This document shows, in pieces, positions 23,032-34,464 of a DNA stretch of 64,000 nucleotides. A program made the translations under genes and the position numbers. This DNA is from Liriodendron chinense (taxonomy: Eukaryota > Streptophyta > Magnoliopsida > Magnoliales > Magnoliaceae): the NCBI GenBank assembly GCA_003013855.2, contig ML058408.1, forward strand, positions 5,705,001 through 5,769,000, given 5' to 3'. The notes below the pieces were generated by a model. It was not told where the DNA came from and did no database searches. It saw only the letters and a list, made by a program, of their open reading frames with translations. Each line of letters starts with the position of its first letter. Position 1 is the stretch's first letter.

Positions 23032-23146
23032 GTATATGGATGGTGAGCGGCTAACAGCTGAAGATGAGAAAGCCGTGGTAGAGAGGCTTCTTGTGTATCA
23101 TCCACATTCTGAAGATAAAATTGGTTGTGGACTCGATTCTATTATG
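23032..23146 (+). CDS. DCL (DUF3223) family protein, penultimate exon
   Basis: Encodes YMDGERLTAEDEKAVVERLL, then VYHPHSEDKIGCGLDSIM. The YHP...KIGCGLD signature is characteristic of the plant DCL/DUF3223 domain. Known family members are plastid or nuclear proteins: tomato DCL is needed for chloroplast development and plastid 4.5S rRNA processing, and a related domain closes the largest subunit of RNA polymerase V. The exon ends in ATG|GTAAAC, a good donor at phase 0. It begins at a tandem acceptor, GCCAGCAGG, so 23029 is an alternative start. An open frame runs up to ATG 22967 but that part does not look like the family and is probably intron. Upstream exons, which would carry any transit peptide, were not found. 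Confidence 0.85.
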
Positions 23147-24233
23147 GTAAACTTCATCCTCCTTATTCTTTTACAATTTTTTTTTATTTTTATATTTGAT
23201 AGTTGAATTGTTTTGTTGCTTTCAATGATGAGTCCTTTAGTTACATTTCTATATTACAGAAGTCATGAATCTGTATGATAAGAAACAAAATCTTCATTAG
23301 TACATCATTTTCAACATTTTTTCCCCATCTTTGGTATTACTTGGACTATGCATGATTACTTGGTTAGATGAAGAGTGCAAGGACAAACTTACAAATTTTT
23401 TTTTTGTTGGGTACATGATAAGCCTCTTGTAGTTTCTTTGTGGTGTTAGCATGATGTGGTGGAAAACATATTATGGAGGCAAGAACATGGCCAAGATACG
23501 GAATTTCATGTGAGTAGGTTGAAGAACATGCTAAAGAGCATTTAGCAAATCATCGAATCACTCATCCATGCATCCAACATTTCAAGATGTGGCAATCTGA
23601 ACCTCTCCATAAGATATTGATCCTGCAACTCTAGCCCGAAAAAAATCTTGATGTCATTTCTTCCCGATTATTGTCAGGTTTGATAATTGTTAGAAAGAGG
23701 AACTATACCAACCCTGCGATATGGCATTTCATAAGCATGGAAACACCTGCTATGCCTGTACACAACATATGTACATATCTCAATCCAAAACGTCCGAAAT
23801 CATGGGCCACCAATGTATAGAAGGGTATATAATACAAGCTTCACATAGATTGGAGGTTCTTTTGCAATTTTTTTATTATAAGTGAACTGACCTCGAAGCC
23901 GAGAAATGGAGGTTGTCTTCCATCGAGTAACCTAAGTTCTTGTCCAATTAATGACCATTTTCTTTCTGACTTTGAATTTTCAACCATTTTCCTTTTAACC
24001 TTCCATTTGATGGCCAACTAATAGACATGATCATCGGTTCAATTTGATTTTCAAGTTGGCCCCATCCATAGCTGGATGCAATTTGTTTCGAATTTTTGTA
24101 GTGAGTTATGTTCACTTGATTTGTACTGATTGTAGCAAGGCGGGTAATGGTTGGGGCAATAGGGAGGGCTACTTTAGTGTTCAAGGTAACCTGGACAAGA
24201 AATATGGAGGGCCATAATAAGTATGGGAGTCTA
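23147..24233. other. Intron segment without recognised elements
   Basis: AT-rich, no protein family recognised and no repeat boundaries seen. Possibly part of the original intron. Confidence 0.4.
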
Positions 24234-24549
24234 TGTAGGAATATTCATACAAAGCATACGAATAGTCTAGAATATTTGTACTATGCATATGGAAAGTCAT
24301 CATCTCATCAATGAGGAATAATGGGTCAATTTAGAATATAGTTTAGAACGCTAATTTAGGGAGTATTTGGGTGTAGATCTTGGGCTAAGAAGTTGTAATG
24401 GTTGTATATAAGGTTGAGTTGGTTTTGTGGATATGTTTAGAGGGTGAAGAGCTAGATTTAGGAGTTGGAAGTTTATATCAGTAGGCAACCCACCCAAAAT
24501 GGGGCGATCAATGCACGAGATCTAGACTGCAACTTGGAATCAGAGCCAA
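24234..24549 (+). mobile_element. Copia-type LTR followed by primer site
   Basis: An LTR-like block runs from TGTAGGAATATT (24234) to ...GACTGCA (24531), about 298 bases. Two bases later TTGGAATCAGAGCC (24534-24547) matches the initiator tRNA-Met primer site except for one base. Leader sequence follows to 24784 and seems to resume at 28053 after a later LTR insertion. No gag or pol was recognised. Confidence 0.55.
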
Positions 24550-24789
24550 TTCCAAAATTCCTAGAAATCCTAACCTAGAAACCTTAGAATCCCTAACTCG
24601 GAAACCCACAAACCAGAAACCCCACAACCAACCGAACCTGACACCTTAGGAAACACGTGCCCATGAAACCCTAAGTCCACACCAACCCCTTAGAAGTCCA
24701 CCAAAAAACTCCCCCTACCCAATCCAAACCGACTCAGGGCCTCATTAGGACCATTCGAACACCAAAATAGGGCCAAAATAATCCTTTTA

Positions 24790-26239
24790 TGTAACGCCCC
24801 GGATTTTCCTTAGGTGGCTTTGAAAGTATAGTATAACATATTATGTGTAAAATTCCCGATTAACGATAATTTTAATTTGTTTTGTGAATAAGTAATTATT
24901 CGTGATTAATTCGATATAGATTCTTTTGTAAGATATGCTTATGATCATGCATAGAACATTGTAAAACCATTAGGTTTCTTAAAAGTTTCAGATTAAAAAT
25001 AAATATGATAATGCCCTTGGCCCACCCATATTCGCTGTTTCTGACCAATCGGGTAACTAATTTTTTAATCCATACGGAAGGTAGGCGTAGTTTTAGGTGT
25101 GTATCGACGCCATGAAGTTAGATTTTTTAAATGGCCATTATATCATGGAGATCTTAAGCTAGGAGCGTTCGTGGCCATTAATCAAGAAAGCTAGTCGGGA
25201 AAGCAACCATTCCAAACTAATCATCTTAGTGGTAAACTCTTATCCTAAAATTTTTGGAATGATCCAATGAGTATAAATATGAAATCTTGAGTACTAAAAA
25301 ATATGAATGACTCACCTTAACCTAGACCCTTGATATCTAGTTCACATGGTTCCCATGATCTGATTGATGTGAAATTTTATACCATATCTATCTATCATAA
25401 ATGAAGTGCATATGTCGAATTTTAGCCTTTAGATCATAGTATAAATGGCCTAATTAACAAATCAGCCCCTTAACCCTTAATTTTACTGTCCATCGAGTGA
25501 GGAAAGCGGATGGTTAGTCGTAGTTGAATATTTTCCTTTGTGTGAGTGACTTAGATCGTCCATATCATGGACCAATGGTGTGATTTGAGTGCCCATCCTT
25601 GATAAGCCTCTTTCTTAAGTGCGAAGTTATCTCGTTTTAGGAAATAACCGAGTACCAACTCCTTTCAAATCTGGGCCTTTCAATTAACCCACTTCCCACT
25701 GTCAATTGCAACTCAAATTTGGAATATATCTTAACATCATATGATTACGAGACTCTACAAAATTTGGACCCCGATCTATAATCTTACACCGTGGAACCAC
25801 CAAGCCAGCTCCTTCCTTTTCTGCCAAAAGTTGAAATTTCAGATCTAAGTCATTCCCACCATCAATCAACCACTAAACTTTGTACAATCATTTACCTAGC
25901 ATGACTACACATTTCTCCCAAATTTGGGCCATGATCATCAAGCGTGGACCGTTAATTGAGATCAAGTTCGTTTTGGCACCCGCCGGGCCATTTTTCAATA
26001 TCGATCAATCAAGATTTCAGATCACCATGAAATTTTTATATTCTGACTCTACTCTTTGTGCTTAACACGGTAAACGGATTAGAAATCATTAAACATCATC
26101 CCTTAATCATGTTTTGATGATGTCATAGTGAGATTGGGAGGTGTGCACGCCCACTTCATGTAAAGGAGTGGTGCGCACGTCCCTACTTCTCCCTTCCAAA
26201 AAACTCACGCCCAACCCTAATTTTTCAGCCCTACACGTC

Positions 26240-26284
<45 letters not shown>

Positions 26285-28047
26285 TCGCCTGCCCACCGAT
26301 CATCTTCTTTTCCTTCTTCATCAACACATGTAGTCATCTCGAACCATTCCTCGTGTCGTCGTGGTTTATGTAAAGATCTTCCCCATCAATTCTACCCAGG
26401 ATTTTCATCTAAGGCGAAGGTGAGGATTTCCTTTAAGCCTAGTTACAATAATATCATGTTTCTTGTCGATTACATGCTTAGACACTAGGATTTGGTTGTG
26501 TGATTTCTTGAAACCGTGCTTGTTGAAATCTCTTCATGTGATTATGATTTGTATGATATTCCTTGATGTGTACTATGAATTTTGATGTATGTGACCATGA
26601 TTTATACTTATGTGTTTGGAAAATGAACCATGATGATGTATATGCTTATGTGGAGAGTATGCTTAATTTACGTTCGTTATATGCTCATGATAACCATGAT
26701 GATTGATTTGTTGTATGATTCAGAATTCTGTATATGGATGTTACGTTAATGAATGCCCCTTAATGCCGTACTGATATAACCGTTTGATGTTAAGAGATGA
26801 AGCCTGTATGAGGCGTTCTTATGTTGGCATTACCATGTAGATGTTTTTAGATGAATATGCCTTATTGGTTGTAGTAAAAATTGGCATCACCATGTGTCTT
26901 ATTGAATGACATGCCTTGACGTTGAGGATTAAGTGTTGGCATTACCATAAATGTGTTGTTGGTCGTAAATGCCATGATGTTGCGTTTGGCACTACTGTGT
27001 GCATTGATGGATACGTGCCAAGGGATCCTTGTTTGATATGTTACCTGTGGTGGACCTATTGAGGAATGAGATTGATGAATACGAGAAGTTTCATGAGCCA
27101 GGCTTGGTGGTATGGGACACTAAGCCTGAGTTGTCAGCTTATACTGGGTGACGAGCCCCCCATAGTGACCTTGAGCTTCCTTAAACTAATTGGGGTAAGG
27201 AGTGGTCATTAGTCGTGAACATCGTTTAATTGGCCGTATATTAAACTACTTAACTAAAGGTGAAACTAATCATGCATTCACTAGACCCGACTTAGTGGGT
27301 CAGCCCTGCGGGCGCTAGCTTGTGGCAGGGGGATGGGTGGCCATCACTTCCATTGGCTGGGTTTGTTGACATGAAGTTGTGGAATTACCCGCTTCATCGT
27401 GGACTCTGGTGACTAGTGGCTGGTGAGGAGTTGGAATAAGTCCTGTCTCATTTAGTCAAGGTGCCTTAGCAAGAGCATGCATATCATGCATTACATTAAA
27501 TAAGATTTTCTCATGCATGTTTTGGTTGGGTATGCTTATGTTTGGATATTATTATGCTAATCTTATGGGGTAACCCTCATTGAGTTGATCGCGAGCAACT
27601 CGCTCCCTCCCAGGACAGTGTTATAAAACACCACCAGCTTGTTGCAGGTGACGATCCATTAGACGAACCCGACTTACGGGTTGAAGAGTATACAGTTTCA
27701 TGGCGGTCAATGACGGAGATGAAGTTGTATTGGTTTGAAGACGAATAATGTTTATTGTTTCCATTTTCGTATAATAAATTTATCTTCATGTAAATTGAAT
27801 TAAGTCTCCCACGGAGACGGAAAGTGAAATATTATATATTTTGTATGATTTAAGGACATTATGTTGATAACGTAGAGTAGAAAAACATCGAATAAGAATC
27901 TTGAATTCCGTCATTATGCTATAAATGCCATGAATGTGGGGAAATAAAGATGACTGTATGAAAATATATCCCTAATACATTTTAGTTAACATCCCGAAAC
28001 TCGGCCCATCGTGTTGTCCACAAGAGCCGAAATTTCGGGGCCTTGCA
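24790..28047 (+). mobile_element. Solo LTR, Del/Tekay-like Ty3/gypsy, 3.3 kb
   Basis: Starts TGTAACGCCCCGG and ends CGAAATTTCGGGGCCTTGCA, the usual form of large Del/Tekay-type LTRs, with TG and CA at the ends. Flanking TTTTA at 24785-24789 and again at 28048-28052 is a perfect 5-bp target duplication. Inside are LTR-typical landmarks such as a GGGTAACCCTCATTGAGTTG stretch near 27568 and a GA microsatellite at 26243-26281. There is no internal coding region, so this is a solo LTR left by LTR-LTR recombination. The plus orientation rests on resemblance to the family. Confidence 0.88.
26243..26281. repeat. (GA)n microsatellite
   Basis: About 19 GA units, seen directly, within the solo LTR. Confidence 0.95.
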
Positions 28048-28052
28048 TTTTA

Positions 28053-29254
28053 TGCCAGTGGAAATCAAGTTCTACTAATACCTTTTTTTAACCAGAAGTT
28101 GAAAAGTTGCCTTGTAAAGCTTAGTGTGTCAATTGTGCTTCGGGGCTCGAGTTTAGCGTTGAACTCAAGTCCCATCATATCTGTTGTTTGCAACAGCATG
28201 AGAAGGCCTAGGAGTTCGAAGCTAACGTGGTCACAGATGGAAATCCTGGAAATCGGATTTCTGCTAACAACTCCATAAAAAACAGCCTCACCCCTTCATT
28301 TCAAGACAATAATCCTGTTCCAAGGGGTGAGTTTAAGTGAGATATTATTATTATTTTTAGGTCTTCATGGATAACATAGTGTGGGCTGTTACAAGCAAGG
28401 GGGCCTTAAACAAACCTTTGGAAACGAAAAAAACCCTAAAGGAAATAACCAAAATGCCCTCGAGTCTGTCATCACCTACGGGCTTTATTTAAAGACCATG
28501 ACTCATTGAAATGGTATTAGAATTAGATGATCTTGGGCTCTTTTGAGTGCTAACTCAACAGGCTATCGAAGTAGACCATTTGTTTTTGTCTTTTTTACAT
28601 TTACATTGCTTGATGCCCAAAAATTGTCCGACAAAAAGTGACAGAAGTACAAAGGGGAAAACTATTAAATAAGTCACGACTCAATCTAACCCTAACACTA
28701 ACGAATAATTAAGATAAATAAATCCTATGAATTAGGCGACCATTTGATTGATACCATGGGCCTCATAAGGTAACCTGATTGTTGATCTCATCAGTCCAAA
28801 CATTATGAACATTTGGATTGATCAAATCTTTGATTAACCAGCTTGTGTGGCCTTCTAGTGACATCAGATTTGATCCAGTGATTGAACTGAACTCAATTCA
28901 TGTTCGGGCCTGTTTGGTAAAACTTAATTGTTTTTTTTTTTTTTTTTTTTTGAGAGGTAAAACTTAATTTCAGGGCTTATATCTGAAATAGGCCTTTTCA
29001 GTGTTTTTTTTTTTTCCCATTTCAGACCGTTTGGTAATTCCAAAAGTTTAAGTACTTAATTTGGATTTTCACCGTAAAAACGGATTTAATTTTAAGCTTT
29101 CCTTCTTTGGCTTAACGCTTAAGACAGAATGCGGTAAGTTATTTTGAATTAAAATATTTTCTTAAATGACACTCAAATCAGTGTTATGCACATTGTTTTT
29201 ATTTGTTTATATATATGTTTTTATATACACCTATGTACATCGTGATACATCATA
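28053..29254. other. Retroelement leader remnant, then MITE-like sequence
   Basis: 28053-28400 probably continues the element begun at 24234 and may include a gag scrap. GTTTGGTAAAACTTAA at about 28913 and CCGTTTGGTAATTCC near 29027 are GTTTGGTA-type words common in plant MITEs. A poly-T run lies at about 28929-28951. No gene is seen. Confidence 0.35.
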
Positions 29255-31459
29255 AAAGTGTCTTTGAATTTCGGGACGAAATTCCCTTAAGGAGGGAAGA
29301 ATGTAATGACCCGAGATTTTGGGAGCGTGTATACATACATGAGAGTACAAATGGCTACATTTACCTAGTACAAATGTGTAAACCCAAACTCGGCAAAATC
29401 AATGAAACACCCAACTAGGCAAAATCAATGAAACACCCAAGCGGTCTGCATAGCGGTCTCTTGCACACACCTGGGTGCTCACCCTACCGGCCACAACCAA
29501 ATCCATCGCGCACACATGGGCGCTCAATTACAAGAGTCTACAGGGCCTGCCGCACACACCAGGGTGCTCACCCAAAACCATGTCATGCATGAACCAAATC
29601 AATACCTTAAACCTTTTCCAAAAACTCAAAATCAACTCACACATGTACAACTCTAATCGGTTATGAAATTCACATGAAATCTCAATAGCATAATTTGTAA
29701 ACAAAATAGAAAATCTTGAATATCAAATATGGAAATCATGAATCCATTCAATTCAAAATTTAAACAATTAAATCTTCTCACAATTGTAAAATTTAAAACG
29801 TAAACAAATTAATGAAAACCTAAAGTTACATGGTGAAAAACGATACGAGAACAACTCACCTACTCCCTTCTTCTTCCATCTTTCTTTTCCTTCTTCTCTT
29901 TCTTCTTTCTTCTTCTTCTTCTTTTTCTCTCTCTCCTTAGAGTTGGTCCAAGGATCCGGCAGCAGCAACTCCACACGAAGCTCTCTCTCTTTCTCTCTCT
30001 CTCTCTCTAGTCCAACTATCTTTCTCTCTCTCTATAGTTGAACTCTCTTTCTCTCTCTCCTTCTCTCTCTTCTCTCTCTCTAACCAGTACACGGCCCTGC
30101 CTAAGGGAGAGTTTTTATAGAGAAGAGTTAACGTGGGGATCAAGCTAAGAAACCCGGTTTTGGTAGCTTGCGTCTCACGTAAGGAAGGGAATTTCGGTTT
30201 GAGTAGATTGTGGATGTTTTGCATAGGTTTCCAGTTGGGGTCGGAACTCCATTTGTAAGGGAATGGATGGTCTGGATTGATACTATATAGCAATGAACCG
30301 GAGGTTTGGACGGTCGGCATTCACGGCGGATTTCACGGATTCGTATCCGAGCTGAAGGAGGAACCTTCTTTCAGTGAATCTCTGGACAATACAGACCGTA
30401 GGATACCTAGGTGGGGTCCACATGAAGATTTGGAAGAAGAGTGACCCACCCATGCATGTCAGATTTGCGGATCTTGAGATCTTTTAATTTGAACGGTGAT
30501 TCGAAGATGTTTGGTTGTTTGTCTGATGAAAGAGAGACTTGAAAGGATTGATTGCGTCGGGGAGATAAGTCGGATGGACGGCTGGGATTAACAAAATGGG
30601 GCCCACTGACGGACGACGTGTGATGCCTGGACGGACAGCGTGCAATGCTGTTGCAGCGTTCGACGAAGAAGACGATTCATCTTCGTAATACGCGGTCAAC
30701 GCATGTTTGACCGGTCGGTTTTGTGCACGTAGTGCACGTGGGTCCCACCATGATGCATATGTAAAATCCACACCACTCATCAGTTAGGCCACATGATTTT
30801 AAGGCATGACACCAAAAATGAGGCAGATCTGAGGTCCGATGGCCCACTCATGGCCCGATTTCTGATTAGAGCATTTGTAGGATGATCGGAGGGCTGAAAT
30901 TCGACATGTACGGCTAAAATATGCCCCTAAACTATTATATGAAGTTTTGCATGAAACTGATCATCAGAAACTGGCATACTTAAAATCGTCAGTTTAACTT
31001 AAGTTTAACTAATAGCATTTTCGTAATTATTGCAAATTTGTGAGTTTTGTGAAATCTGACACTTCTACACCGTTATAGGGTTTATTTTGAGCAACTTTAA
31101 TAAAGGGATTGTACATAGATTCCTTACAGTTGATTTATTATTAATTTATTAATGTATTAAGTTATGTAATTCACTAAATAATCAAATAAATTATTATTTA
31201 ATTTATAATAAAAATTCATAGGGCATTTATTATGAATTTATCAATACTACAAGTCATGTAATTCATTAAACAAATAGTTAAATTATTCCAAGGACCCGGT
31301 TCATTATAATATATAAGTTTATGATCGGTAATTAAGCACTTAGTGTAAATAGACAATTGCAATGGCAAGATTAATGGGTTTACACATTTGTACTAGGTAA
31401 ATGTAGCCATTTGTACTCTCGTGTATGTATACACGCTCCCAAAATCTCGGGTCATTACA
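29255..31459 (+). mobile_element. Gypsy 3' LTR with long terminal inverted repeats, plus stub of internal region
   Basis: TTTCGGGACGAAATTCCCTT (29268-29287) followed by AAGGAGGGAAGA is the typical end of a Del/Tekay-type pol region and its purine tract. The LTR runs 29302 (TGTAATGACCCGAG) to 31459 (...CGGGTCATTACA), 2158 bases. Its first 85 bases (29302-29386) are the reverse complement of its last 85 (31375-31459) with one mismatch, far longer than the few bases usual for LTRs. No 5-bp duplication flanks it, as expected of a 3' LTR beside its internal region. The rest of the element is missing. Confidence 0.75.
29870..30090. repeat. CT-rich microsatellite region
   Basis: TTCTTC and CTCTCT runs of varying purity within the LTR, seen directly. 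Confidence 0.9.
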
Positions 31460-31517
31460 ACAACTCTGCCCCTCTTCTTACTTCTGAGCTCTCAACACTA
31501 ACTGCGTCGAAACTCCG

Positions 31518-31967
31518 TTGATGTGGCAAAGTTCTTTGGCCCCATCATGATATATGTGTTATATCCACCCCGTCTATCCATTTCGCCACATCATTTTAGG
31601 CATGACCGAAAAACTGAGGTGGACCCAAAGCTCAAGTGGACCACACCACAGAAAGCTGTGGGGAGAATGATGCTCATTGTTGAAACCTTCTTAGGATCCA
31701 CCATGATGTCTAATTGCCAACCAATCTGTTCATAAGGTCACAAAGACCTGGATGAAGGGAAAACATAAATATCAGCTTGATCCAAAGCTTTTGTGGCCCC
31801 CAAGCTGTTTTCAATTGTAGGCGTTCAATCCCCACTGTTTTTTGTGGTGTGGTCCACTTAAAATTTGGATCTGCCTCATTTTTTGGATCATGATCTAAAA
31901 TAATATGAAAAAATGGATGATCTAACACATACATCATGGTGGGGCATACAACACTTTGCCACATCAA
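31518..31967. mobile_element. Foldback MITE copy A, 450 bp
   Basis: Ends TTGATGTGGCAAAG and CTTTGCCACATCAA are inverted repeats, and the two arms mirror each other through most of the element (left AGGTGGACCCAAAGCTCAAG, right CACTTAAAATTTGGATCTGC as complement). No coding capacity. Confidence 0.85.
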
Positions 31968-32050
31968 CACGATACCAGCCTATGGAGCCGTGTTCTATGC
32001 TAGGCAATCCATTACGAAAACGGATTGCGTGGTGGGCCACACACCACTAT

Positions 32051-32514
32051 GTTGATGCTACCAAGTTCTGTTGGCCCCACCATAATGTATGTTATCTACA
32101 CCGTCCATCCATTTTACGAGATCATTTTATTGCATGGGCCTAAAAATGAGGCAGATATGAAGCTCAAGTGGACTGCACACCATAGAAAGCAGGGGGGATT
32201 GAATGTCTACCATTGAAAACTTCTTGGGGCTGCAGAAGTTTTGGATCAATCTGATATTTGTTTTTTTTCCTTTCATCCAAGTCTTTATAACGTCCTGAAC
32301 AGGTTGGATGACAAATAAAATCAAGTTGGGCCCTAGGAAGGTTGCAATGGTAGGAATCATTGTCCCCACTGCTTTCTGTGCTGTGGTCCACTTGAGCATT
32401 AGATCAGCCTCATTTCTTTTTGGCTCATGACCTAGAAGATCTCGCCCAATGGATAGACAATGTGGATATAACACATACATCATGGTGGGGCTCACAAAGC
32501 TTGGTAACATCAAC
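32051..32514. mobile_element. Foldback MITE copy B, 464 bp
   Basis: Ends GTTGATGCTACCAAG and its inverse CTTGGTAACATCAAC. Arms are inverted as in copy A, with the same central stretch around GTCTTTATAACGTCC. An outer GTGGTG/CACCAC inverted stretch extends beyond both ends. Confidence 0.85.
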
Positions 32515-32594
32515 ACACCACCAAGGTTGGTGGTGTGTGGCACACCATGCAATTTGCTTCCATCTATTACCGGCCTCTGGTGTAGTGTTCACCA

Positions 32595-33239
32595 GGTAAC
32601 ACGCTAGTGGGTGCTGCCCTAACCGTAGGGCCCACCTTGATGTATATGATGTATATCCAAGCCATCCATCAGTTTCTTCGGATCATTCTTGGGTATGGTC
32701 CCAAAAAATGAAGCATATCCAAATCTCAAGCGGACCATACCACAGGAAATAGTAGTCATTGAACGCTCACCATTAAAAACCTACTAAGGCCCACCTTGAT
32801 GTATGTGTTGTATATCTACGCTATCCATCATTTTTTATATCTCATTTTAGGCCATGGTCCCAAAAATTAAGCAGATCCAAATCTCAAGTGAATCACACCA
32901 TAGGAAATGGTGGTCATTGAACGCTTGCCATTAAAAACTAACTTAGGCCCAACGTAATGTCTATTTAACATCCTACCTATTGATAAGGTCACAAAGACAA
33001 GGATGAAGGGAAAAAAATGGATATCAACTTGATCCAAAACTTTTGTGGCCCACAAAAAAGTTTTTCATGGAGGGCATTCAATCCTTGCTGTTTAGTCCAC
33101 TTGAGATTTGGATCTGCTTCATTGTCAGGACAATGGCATAAAATAACCTGTAAAAACTGATGGGCTGCGTGGATGTACAACACATATATCAAGGTGGGGT
33201 GGGCCCTATGGTCAGGGCGACATCCACCAATGTGTTACC
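32595..33239. mobile_element. Foldback MITE copy C, left arm duplicated
   Basis: Inverted ends GGTAACAC/GTGTTACC and CCCTAACCGTAGGGCCCACC against GGGCCCTATGGTCAGGGC. The left arm is present twice in tandem (about 32631-32786 and 32787-32950), which explains its greater length of 645 bases. Confidence 0.8.
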
Positions 33240-33295
33240 AATAACCCCTAATCCCACACAGATTGCCAGCGAAAAGCCTTTAACAGGAACTTCCT

Positions 33296-33660
33296 CCCAC
33301 GAGAAGTTAGGTGGGGCCCACTTGATGTTTGTGAGAAATCCACCTGGTCCATCTGTTTTTCCAGATCATGTTAGGACATGGCCAATTTGGTAAAATTGCC
33401 AAATTTCAGACATTTTTACCAAACATAAATTTTTAGATTCCATACTAAATTTCAGTATTCAGGAACGGTTTACCAAACAGGCATTCCAACACTTATTAGT
33501 ACTTAAAATTCAGTACACAATGGATCCAATACTTTTACCAAACACACCCTTCATCTCTTTGTTGATGCTAATCGTACATGACCTCTCTTTCATCTTGGCT
33601 GAAAGAATGCTAATCTCCAGGAGTAATTTATTTACCACTTGGGCTTTAAATCTATCACAT
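33296..33660. repeat. Foldback MITE scrap D and TACCAAAC-type repeat
   Basis: 33296-33390 matches one arm of the foldback family (TGGGGCCCACTTGATGTTTG). 33391-33560 holds several TACCAAAC words in both orientations, probably a second short transposon. The remainder holds nothing recognised. Confidence 0.45.
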
Positions 33661-34062
33661 CTCTAGTACTGCCATCTATCAGTTTGGGTTCCAGCGAGGT
33701 ACATCAGATCACTCTTTTCAATAAAAAAGAGTCATAAGGCTATCTCTATTATGATATTATATTTAATGATATTGTCCTTAGTGGATAGTAATGAGGAAAC
33801 TTGTGATGTGAAGTCATATCTGAAGTGTTTTTGACATTAAAGATCTTGGACTTCTGAAATGCTTTGTTGGAATTAAAGTTGACCATCATTTCATTCGAGA
33901 GAAGGTGATGACAAAGTTTTTGACTATGGCTTTTGTCCGATCAGACAATCCATTGGCCAACATCTTCACCAAGCTTCTATTTGTCTTCGTATGCACGATA
34001 CCTTGTGCAAGTTGGGGATGCAGGATATCTCTGCTCCAGCTTTAGGTAGAGTGTAAGACAAT
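33660..34062 (+). pseudogene. Ty1/copia RT fused to end of RNase H by internal deletion
   Basis: Frames give QFGFQRGTSDHSLF, then IFNDIVLSG where active elements have YVDDIVLSG (catalytic Asp pair degraded to Asn-Asp). IKDLGLLKCFVGIKV then runs directly into DHHFIREKVMTKFLTMAFVR and IFTK, the C-terminal end of RNase H. The whole segment between these two points is gone, probably by recombination between two similar IEV-coding stretches. A purine-rich stretch and possible LTR follow to about 34250. Confidence 0.75.
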
Positions 34063-34462
34063 GTGACTGCATCATACTTAATTTCTGTACTGTTGTGTTA
34101 TACCATACTGTATTGTATGCTTAGGGTTAACTTGATGTAAATAAGATAATTAAGATAGAGGAGGTTATGGCCTTCTTTTTATCTTTCTTCCGCTCTTCCT
34201 TTTGATTGTTATAGAATGGATTAAACAATCACCAAACAGTTGAACCATACACAAACACAATACATAATGTGTTAGTAGAGGTTGCTAACCCTATATGCAT
34301 ATCTTGACATGGAACCCTACATGCAGTCGCATTTGCCAACTTGTTTATGACATCCTAGCCATGTATTAGGTGGGCAACACCGGTATAGAGTACATCATTA
34401 TATGTTTAACATGGTTTACTTGACAGGGACCTAGCTTAGTGAACAGGCTTTTTTTTTCAGCC
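34063..34462. other. No gene; possible copia 3' LTR
   Basis: Sequence following the copia pol end, with TGTTGTGTTATACC and TCTTTCTTCC stretches as in copia LTRs. Boundaries were not found. Confidence 0.3.
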
Positions 34463-34464
34463 CA

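Noticed and set aside
23948..24184. Small minus-strand open frame in the intron
   Set aside because: No recognisable domain or conserved feature, and no supporting splice or promoter signal.
24534..24549. tRNA gene fragment
   Set aside because: The match is only the primer-site complement of a tRNA 3' end next to an LTR, not a tRNA gene.
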